Below are positions 44,918-53,837 of a stretch of 64,000 bases of DNA, one piece after another (the first letter of the stretch is position 1; the number at the start of each line of letters is the position of its first letter). The DNA is taken from positions 1,302,001 through 1,366,000 of the forward strand of contig NZ_AP012330.1 in assembly GCF_001025215.1 (NCBI RefSeq), given 5' to 3'. The DNA is from Bifidobacterium pseudocatenulatum DSM 20438 = JCM 1200 = LMG 10505 (GTDB taxonomy: Bacteria > Actinomycetota > Actinomycetes > Actinomycetales > Bifidobacteriaceae). Below the pieces are notes generated by a model. It saw only the letters and a program-made list of their open reading frames with translations. It was not told the origin of the DNA and ran no database searches. The translations under genes and the position numbers were made by a program.

Positions 44918-45055
44918 ATGACTACCATCATCATGCGCGCCTCCGATGATAATCGTGGTCAGCTGTTTTTGGCCTTATTCCAAGGTTTTCAATTTTTGGG
45001 AAACCTGCCGATCAGTCTCGTCTTCCACGAGGCACCTACAGGCACCCAAAAATAA
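44918..45055 (+). CDS. Possible short relic ORF
   Basis: 45 codons beginning MTTIIMRASDDNRGQLFLAL. Its start resembles that of a second short ORF at 53578 (MTTVIMRTTEGDMRMMLLL), and both may be remains of a cyclophilin-type gene start. It has no convincing ribosome site. On the opposite strand between 44989 and 45343 another open frame exists, but I cannot support a gene there. Confidence 0.2.
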   Translation: MTTIIMRASDDNRGQLFLALFQGFQFLGNLPISLVFHEAPTGTQK

Positions 45056-45343
45056 TCCGGGAACGTTCCACCACCCTGCCGGCGCTCAGCGTCTTCGCCG
45101 ACCGGCACGGAAAAGTGCAATACCCCCTGTGGTTTCATGATGTTCCGCCTGGGTGGTGCCCAGAAGCATTCGCCCGGCAGCACGTCTCCATGGCGGACAA
45201 TAGACAGAACGATACGCGGCCCATACAACCGTCCCAGCCGCCAATGGCACCCCGAATCCCACAGGCCTATTGCAGACAGCCCAGATCAGCTGGCTCATAG
45301 TCCAAAGCCGCCTGCGACGCCACCGTCCCAATGGCAGGAACGG

Positions 45344-46297
45344 TCAGCTGCGCAGTATGATTTCCGCCCTGTCGGCCAGTTCCCGTTCGCGCACGCCCAT
45401 AGCAGACAGGATCGCTTGTCTCCGCGACGGCATGGCGGAGGTCGCCCGTGCGACCAATGCGGAGAAGCGACCGAACAATTCCAAGTAATCGTCCTTGTCA
45501 AGCAAATAGCCAAGATCACCGATGGCCTGGTACACGTTCTCGTTAGCGCGCCCATCGTACCGGGCACAATAGCAGCGCTCGTCATGCGCGCACAGGTTGC
45601 GGTAGAACACCAGTCTGTTGAAGATGCTGTCCAACCGCTTGATGGTGATACGCCGCGGCCCGTCGTGCGTGTCCGCATACAAACCGGTGAAACTTTCGGC
45701 GACCGCCAATCGGACGGCCGGGGACTGGACTTGGAAGAACCATACCGTCTGGCCGAAAGAAAGATGGTTGGCCAGCACCCACAACGGGACCTGGCCGTTG
45801 TGGTCTTCCATGCAATGGCGGATATACGCCTTGCCGCCATAGTCGCCCCTGTTGCGCGGGTTGCCGTCCAACTCAAGTATCCGCTTGAAGACCTTGTCGA
45901 TCAACGCCACGGCGCTCGGACGGCGCCTGGAATCATAATAGTCGGGATTGAGATACGGGTTGACCTCGTCGGGGTGCAGCCTGGTGAACTCATGCGCGCA
46001 TACTGCCTTGAGCGCGGCCTCCGCCCGTGTGATGGCGGAAAACAACAGTTCACGCAACTCACGGTCGAACAGGAACAGGGCGTACAGATCATCGAAACGC
46101 GCGCCCGTCCCGTACCGGTCATCACCAGCGGTCAGGCATGCCTTTCAGTCGAGGAACAAATCCTTGTAGCCATTGACGATCGGATAATAGCCCTCGCGCC
46201 TGAGCACATGACCCGCACCGGCATCGACAGCCATGCCACGGGAGCGCAAAATGCGCAGCTGTTCGTCCACACTCCTGTAGGGCTTGCGCAACGACAT
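45344..46297 (-). pseudogene. Abi_2 (AbiD/AbiF-like) abortive infection gene with in-frame stop
   Basis: The ATG at 46297 has a strong GGGGGAGG site. It reads MSLRKPYRSVDEQLRILRSR and YYPIVNGYKDLFLD, then TGA (46145-46147), then in the same frame KACLTAGDDRYGTGARFDDL and YALFLFDRELRELL, on to the stop at 45344 (RAEIILRS). The family block RNLCAHDERCYCARYD is present. A single C-to-T change of a CGA Arg codon would explain the stop. Family members abort phage infection; this copy probably gives only a 50-residue stub unless the stop is suppressed or translation restarts at 46057. Confidence 0.82.
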
Positions 46298-46557
46298 GAA
46301 TTCGACCTCCCCCAATCCGGCGATGAAAGCACTGAGGCCACCCCGCATCCACGGGATGGCCTCAGCGAACCGAACGAAGTCCAGCTTATTTCGCTGTTAC
46401 AGAATAGCGCCGATCCCCCGCGAATGCAACCCAGCCGGACGTCGAGTGAGATGAAACCTCCATATCATTATTCCAAAGGCACACGCCGATCTATCAAGGC
46501 CACCACCAGAAAAACCCAAACGCCTCCAAAAAGAGACGACGCACGCCTCCACGAGAC

Positions 46558-47742
46558 TGAATTGCGCCCCGTTTGTTGGACGTTGTTAATTAGGATACAG
46601 CCCTAGCCCGCGAGGGACATGCTCCGGAACTCCTCCGGGGTGTGTCCCTCGAGTCGTATCTGACGCCGTCTGGTGTTCCAATGGATGATGTAGGCGTCCA
46701 GTTCGCGCTTGAACCGCTCGTACGAGTCGAACTCCCGGCCTCGGTAGAACTCGTCCTTCAAGTGGCCGAACACCTGCTCGGTAGCGGCGTTGTCCAGGCA
46801 GTTGCCCTTGCGGCTCATGGACTGGCGGATGCCGAGGCGTTCGAGCTCGTCCCTCCACCATCGGTGCTGGTACTGCCATCCCATGTCCGAGTGCAGGATT
46901 GGCTCCGCGCCGGCGAGCAGGCGCCTCTGCTGCCCGAGGTCCGGACTGCGGCTCACGTCCCAGGCCACGATCTCCTTGCTGGCCATGTCGTACACGGGAG
47001 CGAGGTACGCCTTGCCGCCCGCGACCTTGAACTCGGTGACGTCGGTCCCGAGCTTGGAGAACGGACGGGCCGAGTCGAAGTCGCGTTCGAGCAGGTTATG
47101 CACGTGATCGCCCGTCTCGCCCCTGTACGAGCTGTACCTCCTCCACGGGTTCCTGGAGCGGATGGCGCATCTCAGTCCCATGCGCCGCATGACCCCAGGC
47201 ACGCTCTTGGCCGACACCTTCCGTCCGAACTCGTGGACCAGGCACATGCGTATCTGTCGGTGGCCGCATCCGTTCGGCGTGCGTCCCCAGATCTCGCCGA
47301 CCAATGGCTCGAGATCGGCCCGCGTCACACGCTCCGGATGCGACAGGTGATGGTAGTACGTGGATCTGGCCAGTCCCGCTATCCTCAGGAGGTGGTCGAG
47401 CCGGTGTCCCCGCCCTGCGAGCAGTCGGACGACGGCGCTTCGCTCGCGCCGCGTGACTTGGACGCCCGCAGGGCCCGGAGTTTTTCCAGGTACGCGACCT
47501 TCGCCTTCAGATAGGCGACCTGTTCGGCGAGCTCCTGCTCGCGCGTCGGTTCGGGTCTCGGTTTGGATTCCGAGCCTCTGGGCCTGCCCTTGGGCCTCGG
47601 CCCGAGCGCCTCCGGACCTCCGGCCCGGTATTCGCGGCACCAGCGTTCCAACGGCGCGACGCTCGCGATCCCGTGCATGGCCATGACCTCCGCCTTGGTC
47701 AGACCGTTCTCGACGTGGTCGCGCGCCGCGGCGACCTTCGTC
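46558..47742 (-). mobile_element. IS3-family insertion sequence, 5' end lost
   Basis: Contains OrfA and OrfB in the usual IS3 arrangement on the minus strand. The 3' end is marked by ATTGCGCCCCGTTTGTTGGAC (starting at 46561), resembling IS3-group terminal repeats. The matching 5' end is not present: the OrfA frame begins directly within a GIY-YIG gene start near 47740. The element is therefore probably truncated or recombined and immobile. No gene is seen at 46298-46557. Confidence 0.75.
46603..47488 (-). CDS. IS3-family transposase OrfB, DDE integrase
   Basis: Catalytic part of the OrfAB fusion made by -1 frameshifting at GAAAAAC (coding strand, around 47481-47488). N-terminal HTH_21 block HLLRIAGLARSTYYHHL; the DDE triad is in TDVTEFKVAGGKAYLAPVYD, LHSDMGWQYQ and KGNCLDNAATEQVFGHLKDE. 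The C-terminal block HWNTRRRQIRLEGHTPEEF is intact to the stop at 46603. The coding sequence looks functional although the element's 5' end is lost. Confidence 0.88.
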
Positions 47743-47846
47743 TCCCCCACGTATACCGTATAGTCAGGAACGCTTTTATACCTGTTCTTATCTTCCGTAT
47801 GAACCACATACACCGTTGGATAATGAAGACGCGTTCTCTCGGACAT
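47385..47846 (-). CDS. Chimeric ORF: GIY-YIG N-terminus fused to IS3 OrfA
   Basis: 153 codons from ATG 47846. Residues 1-35 (LHYPTVYVVHTEDKN ... DYTVYVGET) are the start of a GIY-YIG domain like that at 10425-10784. From about residue 37 on it is OrfA: VAAARDHVENGLTKAEVMAM, HGIASVAPLERWCREY and a leucine-zipper end VAYLKAKVAYLEKL. The join keeps the frame, so the GIY-YIG gene's own promoter could now express the transposase. OrfA ends in the -1 frameshift zone to OrfB. Confidence 0.8.
   Translation of the reverse strand: MSERTRLHYPTVYVVHTEDKNRYKSVPDYTVYVGETKVAAARDHVENGLTKAEVMAMHGIASVAPLERWCREYRAGGPEALGPRPKGRPRGSESKPRPEPTREQELAEQVAYLKAKVAYLEKLRALRASKSRGASEAPSSDCSQGGDTGSTTS
47738..47846 (-). 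pseudogene. GIY-YIG nuclease N-terminal fragment (second copy)
   Basis: YPTVYVVHTEDKN and DYTVYVGET align with YPTVYVVHSKKRN and EYTVYVGET of the broken gene at 8632-10784. Only about 36 residues remain before the IS3 sequence. The rest of the nuclease/DUF2075 protein is not found in the window. Confidence 0.75.
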
Positions 47847-47848
47847 CG

Positions 47849-48007
47849 ATACCCCCTTTTATCCCTATCTCGCTTATGTATGGCAGATACACCTCGGAAA
47901 AGCGTACTTAGGGGGTATGAGAACAGCTGTCATGACAACCTGACCTGCCATATATAAGCGAGATGTCTCAGGATAAAGCACGGAATCTACCATACGTAAG
48001 CGGGATA
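47849..48007. repeat. Cluster of inverted and direct repeats upstream of the GIY-YIG fragment
   Basis: Three copies of a roughly 20-bp unit: ATCTCGCTTATGTATGGCAG (47867-47886), its inverse CTGCCATATATAAGCGAGAT (47945-47964), and a variant CTACCATACGTAAGCGGGAT (47987-48006). A shorter pair ATACCCCC (47849-47856) / GGGGGTAT (47911-47918) is nested with them. It could be a regulator-binding array for the nuclease gene. The remainder, 48008-48330, shows no gene. Confidence 0.7.
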
Positions 48008-48433
48008 ACCAAGCTTAAGCGCTCGTACGACACATTTTTGTGCACAAGACATCCCTCCGCAAGCGTCATCCGACCGCCTGGTGGCACGTTTCATATGCAC
48101 AGAGAAAACACAGCCCGCAAACACCACACTCGAAGCATGACGCCAGTGGCTTTAAGGTAGAACCACGCCGATTCTGCTTGCTGATTAAGGTAGGCGATAC
48201 GGGCTTTCTCTGGCATTCGTTGTCGACGGAAGCCCATTTGGCGGATCGCATGTTCCTCCTTTTCGGGTATGAAGGGAGTGTTCGGGCACTGGAGTGAGCA
48301 TAACGTAATCATGAGAGAGCAGACAAAATAACTACGGCAGCTTCGATCTTGCGCGTTCCGCCCCTCTCGGTCTTCCCTCGGCGCATCTCTACGAAGTGCT
48401 TGACGGTAATTTCTTCCAAGGTGAAATCAGCTA

Positions 48434-48853
48434 GTGGGGCAAGTGTTTCTGTATCTGTGCATTCTTGGACCATCCGTGTTCATGATCAGTCTCGGGTCGA
48501 ATCTGGTCTTCTCCGACGCCAACCCTCGCAAGATTGTAAAACGAGGCTGCACCACGCTCATCGCTTTTCTTCTGTTGAATATCGTGCGCGATGGGATTCC
48601 CGATGTAGTCGTTGCATTGACTGGCCACCCCAGTACTCTCGACACGTTTGGATACGATATTTTTGCGTCCGATATTCTGGGATTTGCGGGTTTCGTATTC
48701 CTGTTTTTCGCACTTGTCAAACATTTTCACATTGTTTCATTGGCTACGCCGCTGATTTCGTTATGCATGTTGACGGTTAACGATCTGATTCCGCCATTGC
48801 ACAATGTCCATTGGACTTTACGTGCAGAAGCGGCTTGTCGCACGCGCTTCTAA
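48434..48853 (+). pseudogene. Truncated multi-pass membrane protein
   Basis: The frame from a GTG at 48434 gives hydrophobic segments (YLCILGPSVFMISLGSNLVF; TTLIAFLLLNIVRDGIPDVV; ILGFAGFVFLFFALVKHFHI; SLATPLISLCMLTVND) and then degrades into TLRAEAACRTRF. It resembles the front of DUF1624 or acyltransferase-3 type membrane proteins, with the C-terminal two thirds missing. A separate short frame upstream (48335-48413, YGSFDLARSAPLGLPSAHLY) is another scrap. Confidence 0.5.
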
Positions 48854-49036
48854 AGCCTGATTTCGCATGCGCACATCCGCAAAGTCACGCAAATACTAGT
48901 TAGCGCAACACTACTTGGTGAGATTTGTTCCCGATGTTTTTCGTATAGCACCCTAGGTCAACCCTTTTTGGTATTTTTTCATTGGATATGCCATACGATG
49001 GGATATCTTTTCGGAGTATACGAGATTAGGGAAAAT

Positions 49037-51706
49037 ATGGTCAACCACCATAAAATGATTAATGCTGCAATCGCAACGCTTGCGACTTGCGCCATGTTGC
49101 TGCCGGTAGTAGGCAGCGCCAATGCTAATGAATCCTCGAATACCACCGTACTTGGTGCCGGCTATACGGCCACCAAGATTTCGCACCCCAATGCAGGGCT
49201 GGGCGAAGACGACGGTATCGTAAACGTTTTGAACGGTGAATCCATTGATGATCTCACGCAGGGTTTGCCCGAGCGTGGTCAGAACTATTCATGGGCTTCG
49301 GCCGGCTACGGCGACTGGATGTATGTGGGCACCTGCTATTCCGCAATGGGTTCCACGCTGAAATACATGGCTAACACCATGGGCACCAAGTATGCCAGCA
49401 TCAAGGCCGCTTTGGATGTTGCGTTCAACGGCGAGCTGTTCCTCGACAATGGCGAGAACCACAGCTTGCTGCTCAAGATCAACGTCAAGACCGGTGAAGT
49501 GAAGATCATCGTCAATGCGATTGGCGGAGAGCATGCGGTCAACGGCTATCGTGCAGCCGTTGAATTCCATGACAAGCTGTACTTTGCTGCCGCCGCAAAG
49601 GGTCAGCCGTACCTGCTGGAAGTTGATCCGAACAGTGGTGATGCCACTGAAATCGTGTATCGTTCCGCTGCCATGACCACTGGTCTGAAGAAGGGCTACA
49701 CTGCTGGTATCCGTGGTTTGACCGTGGTCAACAATCAGCTTATCGCCAGCATGATCACCGATAACGGTGCCACTATTGTGGCTTCTTCCAACCCGTCAGC
49801 AGGCCAGGATTCTTTCGCCACTATCGCTACCCAGACCGAGGGCCTGTACAACTATCCGGCATGCGCTGTAACTGATGGAGTGTTCGGTGGATGCGTGTGG
49901 GATATGGTCGGCTTCAAGGGCAATCTCTATGTCACTATGGTGACTGGAACCGCGAAGAACAACAAGCAATCCTTCGCACTCGTGCGCGGCACGCAAGATA
50001 AGGAAACCGGCAAGTGGACCTTCAAGCCGCTGGTCGGCGATCCGGCAGACGGCGCCAAGTACGAGTGGGGTTTCGGAGCGAGTCGTTCCGGCGCAGCCAA
50101 CATGGTGGTATACAAGGGCCACCTGTACATCGGCGGCTACAACGATCCGATGAACGCTTTGGAGAAGGCCATGCAGATGGATTTCTCCGACCTGTACAAG
50201 GATCTGGAGAGCCCGGTCAACCTGTGGCGTATGGATGTTGACGAAGACGGCAACGAAAACTTCGAAATGCTCGCCGGCGAAGCCAACAACAAGTACTTCG
50301 GCGATTCCAAAGGCACCATCGATGGCAATACCATGCTGTCCGGCTTGGGCGACAGCGACGAGCAGAGCCGTCACCTGAACCAGTATGTGTGGCGTATGCA
50401 GTCCTACAACGGCAAGCTGTACGTCGGCACCTTCGACATCAGTGATCTTGCATACCCGGCAACCCAGTTCGCCAACGGCGACATTCTGAAGCGTACTCCG
50501 GAAGAGTGGAAGAAGCAGATCGAATACATCAAGATCTTCTTCGACTCTCTGAAGAAGAATGACCAGAACGGCACTTCCGGTACTATCGACACGGACTCTC
50601 AGGAAGCCTCCAAGCCTTCCGAGTCCGAATCTCAGGAAACCACCAAGCCGAGCGATGATGACATCATGCCGTTGAACGAAGGCGAAGCATCTGAGAGCGA
50701 TCAAGCTGCACAGGCAGTTGAAGAAGCCGGCAAGACCGACGAAGTGGCCGCTGACGTGGCTACCATGCAGCAGCTGCTGGAGGACATGGGCGCTGATCTC
50801 AACTCCAAGCAGACCGACGTGGTCTCCCCTGACGGTGTCGCTCCGCAGGCCGCTGAAACCTACACGCTCGACGATCGTTACCAGTTCCTCGCATCCCTGC
50901 AGCGGCTGCTCGACCTGTACAACAAGAACAAGCAGTATCTGCCGGAATTCATTACCAACGAGCTCGACAAGTGGCTTACCGAAGAGAATCTGGAGAACTT
51001 CATCGACTTCGTGGGCGTGCTCAGCTACCTGCATTACTCCAACGATGAGACTCGTGGCTTTGACCTGATCGTCTCCTCCGATGGCACGAACTTCCAGACC
51101 ATCAGCCGTAACGGTTTCGGAGATAACAACAACCACGGTCTACGCGTGTTCGCCGTCACCGATTCCGGTCTGGCAATTGGCACCGCAAACCCGTACCATG
51201 GCACTCAGGTGTGGCTGCTGAATGATGGTGAAATCAAGAATGCTGAGCTGACGAATGGCGATGCATTCGACTACGACAAGTATGATAGCGATAAGAAGAG
51301 CGCCAACGCCAACGGTCTGACCGTTGGCATCAACCCCAATGGCAATACCGTGGAAGACGTGCAGTACGACTACCAGTCACTGACCGCCGGCACGGATTAC
51401 ACCGTGGCCGATGACGGTTCCATCGTGTTGAGCAGCGCATTCCTCAATGGTCGCGAAACCGGCAGCACCGGTTCTGTGGTGGTGTTCTACAACCAGGGTG
51501 CACGCGTGCGTTTCACTGTGACTATCAAGGACAGCACTCCGAACGCACCGAAGAAGGATGATGACAAGCAGAATACGAAGCCTGCCGCACACAAGAAGGC
51601 AAACACTGCCAACACCGGTTCCAACGTAATCGGCGTTGTTGTGGTGGTCGCTGTTCTGGTTGTCGCAGCAGGGGCATTGTTCGTGTTCAAGCGCAAGCGT
51701 TCCTGA
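49037..51706 (+). CDS. Large wall-anchored surface protein
   Basis: 889 residues from ATG 49037 (AGGGAAAAT upstream). A signal peptide (MVNHHKMINAAIATLATCAM to SANA, about residues 1-30) leads into a beta-propeller-like region of repeated strands (GLTVVNNQLIASMITDNGAT; DMVGFKGNLYVTMVTG; MVVYKGHLYIGGYND; RMQSYNGKLYVGTFDISD). An acidic Ser/Glu/Asp linker (about 525-610) follows, then a second domain (NDETRGFDLIVSSDGTNFQT) and a small Ig-like module. The C-terminus has a sortase-type end: Asn-Thr-Gly in ANTANTGSN, a hydrophobic helix and KRKRS. The sorting motif is not canonical LPxTG. No enzymatic signature recognised; adhesion or glycan binding is a guess. Confidence 0.85.
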   Translation: MVNHHKMINAAIATLATCAMLLPVVGSANANESSNTTVLGAGYTATKISHPNAGLGEDDGIVNVLNGESIDDLTQGLPERGQNYSWASAGYGDWMYVGTCYSAMGSTLKYMANTMGTKYASIKAALDVAFNGELFLDNGENHSLLLKINVKTGEVKIIVNAIGGEHAVNGYRAAVEFHDKLYFAAAAKGQPYLLEVDPNSGDATEIVYRSAAMTTGLKKGYTAGIRGLTVVNNQLIASMITDNGATIVASSNPSAGQDSFATIATQTEGLYNYPACAVTDGVFGGCVWDMVGFKGNLYVTMVTGTAKNNKQSFALVRGTQDKETGKWTFKPLVGDPADGAKYEWGFGASRSGAANMVVYKGHLYIGGYNDPMNALEKAMQMDFSDLYKDLESPVNLWRMDVDEDGNENFEMLAGEANNKYFGDSKGTIDGNTMLSGLGDSDEQSRHLNQYVWRMQSYNGKLYVGTFDISDLAYPATQFANGDILKRTPEEWKKQIEYIKIFFDSLKKNDQNGTSGTIDTDSQEASKPSESESQETTKPSDDDIMPLNEGEASESDQAAQAVEEAGKTDEVAADVATMQQLLEDMGADLNSKQTDVVSPDGVAPQAAETYTLDDRYQFLASLQRLLDLYNKNKQYLPEFITNELDKWLTEENLENFIDFVGVLSYLHYSNDETRGFDLIVSSDGTNFQTISRNGFGDNNNHGLRVFAVTDSGLAIGTANPYHGTQVWLLNDGEIKNAELTNGDAFDYDKYDSDKKSANANGLTVGINPNGNTVEDVQYDYQSLTAGTDYTVADDGSIVLSSAFLNGRETGSTGSVVVFYNQGARVRFTVTIKDSTPNAPKKDDDKQNTKPAAHKKANTANTGSNVIGVVVVVAVLVVAAGALFVFKRKRS

Positions 51707-51757
51707 ATTGCCAGAGCCTGTTCTTAGGACTCATTCCTAAGTTCGTCCGCATATAAC

Positions 51758-51796
51758 AATCCCGTATGATTCGGTTCGCCGGAATCATGCGGGATT
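51758..51796 (+). terminator. Strong intrinsic terminator after the surface protein
   Basis: AATCCCGTATGATTC (51758-51772) / GAATCATGCGGGATT (51782-51796) with one mismatch and a 9-nt loop, followed by a T-rich tail TTTTTATTTT. Confidence 0.9.
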
Positions 51797-51855
51797 TTTT
51801 ATTTTGCAGGAATCGCCCATCTCACGTCATGTCAAACTGCCATCACAAGCTGATT

Positions 51856-53235
51856 TCAATGTGCGATATGCAACCATGTGGAAGTTCCGATACGGGACCC
51901 ATTGAAAATGGCACGCAATCCTACAAATAACAGATTCACCGCAAGCCACAGCAATGCCATACGCAGCGCGGAAGACGCCTGCATCGCATCGCATATCCAA
52001 CCAATCGCAGCAAGACAGGGTACATATATTGCAGCCGTCGCCGTACACGTCAATGCAAGATAACGGTAATCCCCTGCCCCAATCAGAATGCCATCAACAG
52101 CCCACATCCAACCAGCCAACGGCAATGTCACGCCAACAACCACCATACCGACAGTGAGCAAATGCTGGATCTCAATCGACTGAGAAAACAGCGGGGACGC
52201 ACACCATCCGGCAATCATCAAACCAATACCGATTACCGTTCCTCCGCATAATCCTGCCCTGCCAGCGATTCTCGTCAAACGCATGGCTTCATCCTCTTGA
52301 CGGGCACCAATCTGCGCGGCAACCAACGTCTGACCGGCAATACCAATGGCATCAAGCATGTTCAACACGAAATTCCAACTGGAATTCACCACCTGATACG
52401 CAGCCAACACTTCCACGCCCATATGCGTAGCCAGCACCACATTCGCCACCAGGCATGCACGCAACGCAAGCGTGCGCAAGAACAACACCGCACCATCGCC
52501 AGCACTGTTCAACACTCCTGACAAACGCGGCCGTAAACGGGCACCTTCCGCACGAGTCCACAACATCGCAGGAACAATAAGCAACACTGCCATGAACCAT
52601 TGCGAAATCAGCGTGGCCACTCCAGACCCAAACACACCCCAACCGAATCCGAGAATAAACAGCAGATCCAGCAACGTATTGAGTATCGCACCCAGCGTAG
52701 CAGCTACCAACGTGATGCGAACCTTCTGCAGTCCGCGGAAAATACCGTTGGCCGCATACACCAGCAACATGCCGGGAATACCGAACACCACGGCACGCAC
52801 GTAGTCAACCGCGTTATGCAGCACACTCCCTTGGGCTCCCATGGCCATGCACAACGGGCGTGCAATAACGAACAGCGCCACAGACACCACCACGCCAATG
52901 ATTCCAGCCAGCCACAGACCATCAACGCCTGCTTCCAAGCCTTCTCTTCGTTTGCCAGCGCCCAAAAGACGCCCCACCTGCGATGTGGTGCTATACGCAA
53001 GGAACACACATAGCCCCACTACAGTGAGCACAATGGTTGACCCGACCGACAGACCGGCGAGCGCCTGCCCGCCAATATGTCCGACGATGGCGGTGTCGAT
53101 GAGCACGAATGCTGGTTCGGCGATAAGTTGCCCGAACGTTGGTATGGCCAGTGTGAGAATGGTGCTGATGGTGGTGCATGATGCGTTGTTTGCGGTATCT
53201 GTTTCGTGAGTATTCTGCGAAGTTGATGTGGTCAT
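51856..53235 (-). CDS. MATE-family efflux transporter (DinF-like)
   Basis: 459 residues with about 12 membrane segments. Family blocks: LTLAIPTFGQLIAEPAFVLI with DTAIVGHIGGQALAG in helix 1-2, and in the second half VLAAYQVVNSSWNFVLNML with DAIGIAGQTLVAAQIGA. The Asp/Glu-poor, Q-rich helices fit the DinF-type H+/Na+-driven multidrug exporter. It stands alone, convergent with the surface protein gene. Confidence 0.93.
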   Translation of the reverse strand: MTTSTSQNTHETDTANNASCTTISTILTLAIPTFGQLIAEPAFVLIDTAIVGHIGGQALAGLSVGSTIVLTVVGLCVFLAYSTTSQVGRLLGAGKRREGLEAGVDGLWLAGIIGVVVSVALFVIARPLCMAMGAQGSVLHNAVDYVRAVVFGIPGMLLVYAANGIFRGLQKVRITLVAATLGAILNTLLDLLFILGFGWGVFGSGVATLISQWFMAVLLIVPAMLWTRAEGARLRPRLSGVLNSAGDGAVLFLRTLALRACLVANVVLATHMGVEVLAAYQVVNSSWNFVLNMLDAIGIAGQTLVAAQIGARQEDEAMRLTRIAGRAGLCGGTVIGIGLMIAGWCASPLFSQSIEIQHLLTVGMVVVGVTLPLAGWMWAVDGILIGAGDYRYLALTCTATAAIYVPCLAAIGWICDAMQASSALRMALLWLAVNLLFVGLRAIFNGSRIGTSTWLHIAH

Positions 53236-53577
53236 AATCGTAAGCGTCTGGCGTGTTGGGGACTACATGTGCAGTGTAAGGTCACGTGTTTCACCATTGC
53301 CGTTGATTGCTCAGATTATGACTATGCCTGTTTTGCGCTGTTGAGAATGCCGTTGAAGGTTTTCGCTGATTGTCTGCATAAAGGTAGAGGGGCATATAAT
53401 TCCCGAACCGCTCGTGACGCATAGTCCAAGCTCCTGCGAGACCCATTCGGCCCTATCCAAACCCTAGTGGATTCCCGAATCCGCCTTCGCAGTAATACTT
53501 CATGTGACCGTCGAACTTAGCCCCGAACTCGTCAATGGGCTACCGCCTGGTCTCAAGCCCATGAGACACTAGGAACC

Positions 53578-53733
53578 ATGACTACAGTTATCATGCGCAC
53601 CACCGAAGGTGACATGCGCATGATGCTTCTTCTCTGGGATGCGACACTAGGAAACAGATCACTGAAGATTGTTGAAATCCCAGTCAAAACCGCTCCAAGA
53701 GCCCTGAACAATCCCGATTTTCCCGAAAAATAG
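53578..53733 (+). CDS. Short ORF, possible cyclophilin gene-start relic
   Basis: 51 codons beginning MTTVIMRTTEGDMRMMLLL and ending NNPDFPEK. The start recalls bacterial peptidylprolyl isomerases (M-T-x-V-x-M-x-T-x-x-G-D), but the rest does not follow the family. It may be a remnant at the insertion site of the element that begins with the integrase. From 53236 to 53577 and from 53734 to 53837 no gene is seen. Confidence 0.25.
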   Translation: MTTVIMRTTEGDMRMMLLLWDATLGNRSLKIVEIPVKTAPRALNNPDFPEK

Positions 53734-53837
53734 AATCCCCACGGCCGAAGGATAGCACCTTATTCAAAATCACCGGCGTAGGCAATTACTCTTTCTTCTA
53801 ATGGTTTTTCAAGAAGTAGAGAAAGACAAAACAACCG

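Noticed and set aside
46145..46147. TGA as a selenocysteine or other recoded codon in the Abi_2 gene
   Set aside because: No SECIS-like hairpin seen after the codon, the family has no Cys at this position, and Arg (CGA) fits better.
45086..46606. Long plus-strand frame of 489 codons
   Set aside because: It is the antisense shadow of the Abi_2 gene; the minus strand has the family motifs.
53236..53837. tRNA gene or attachment duplication left of the integrase
   Set aside because: No cloverleaf sequence or repeated att core could be found; the right end of the element is outside the window.
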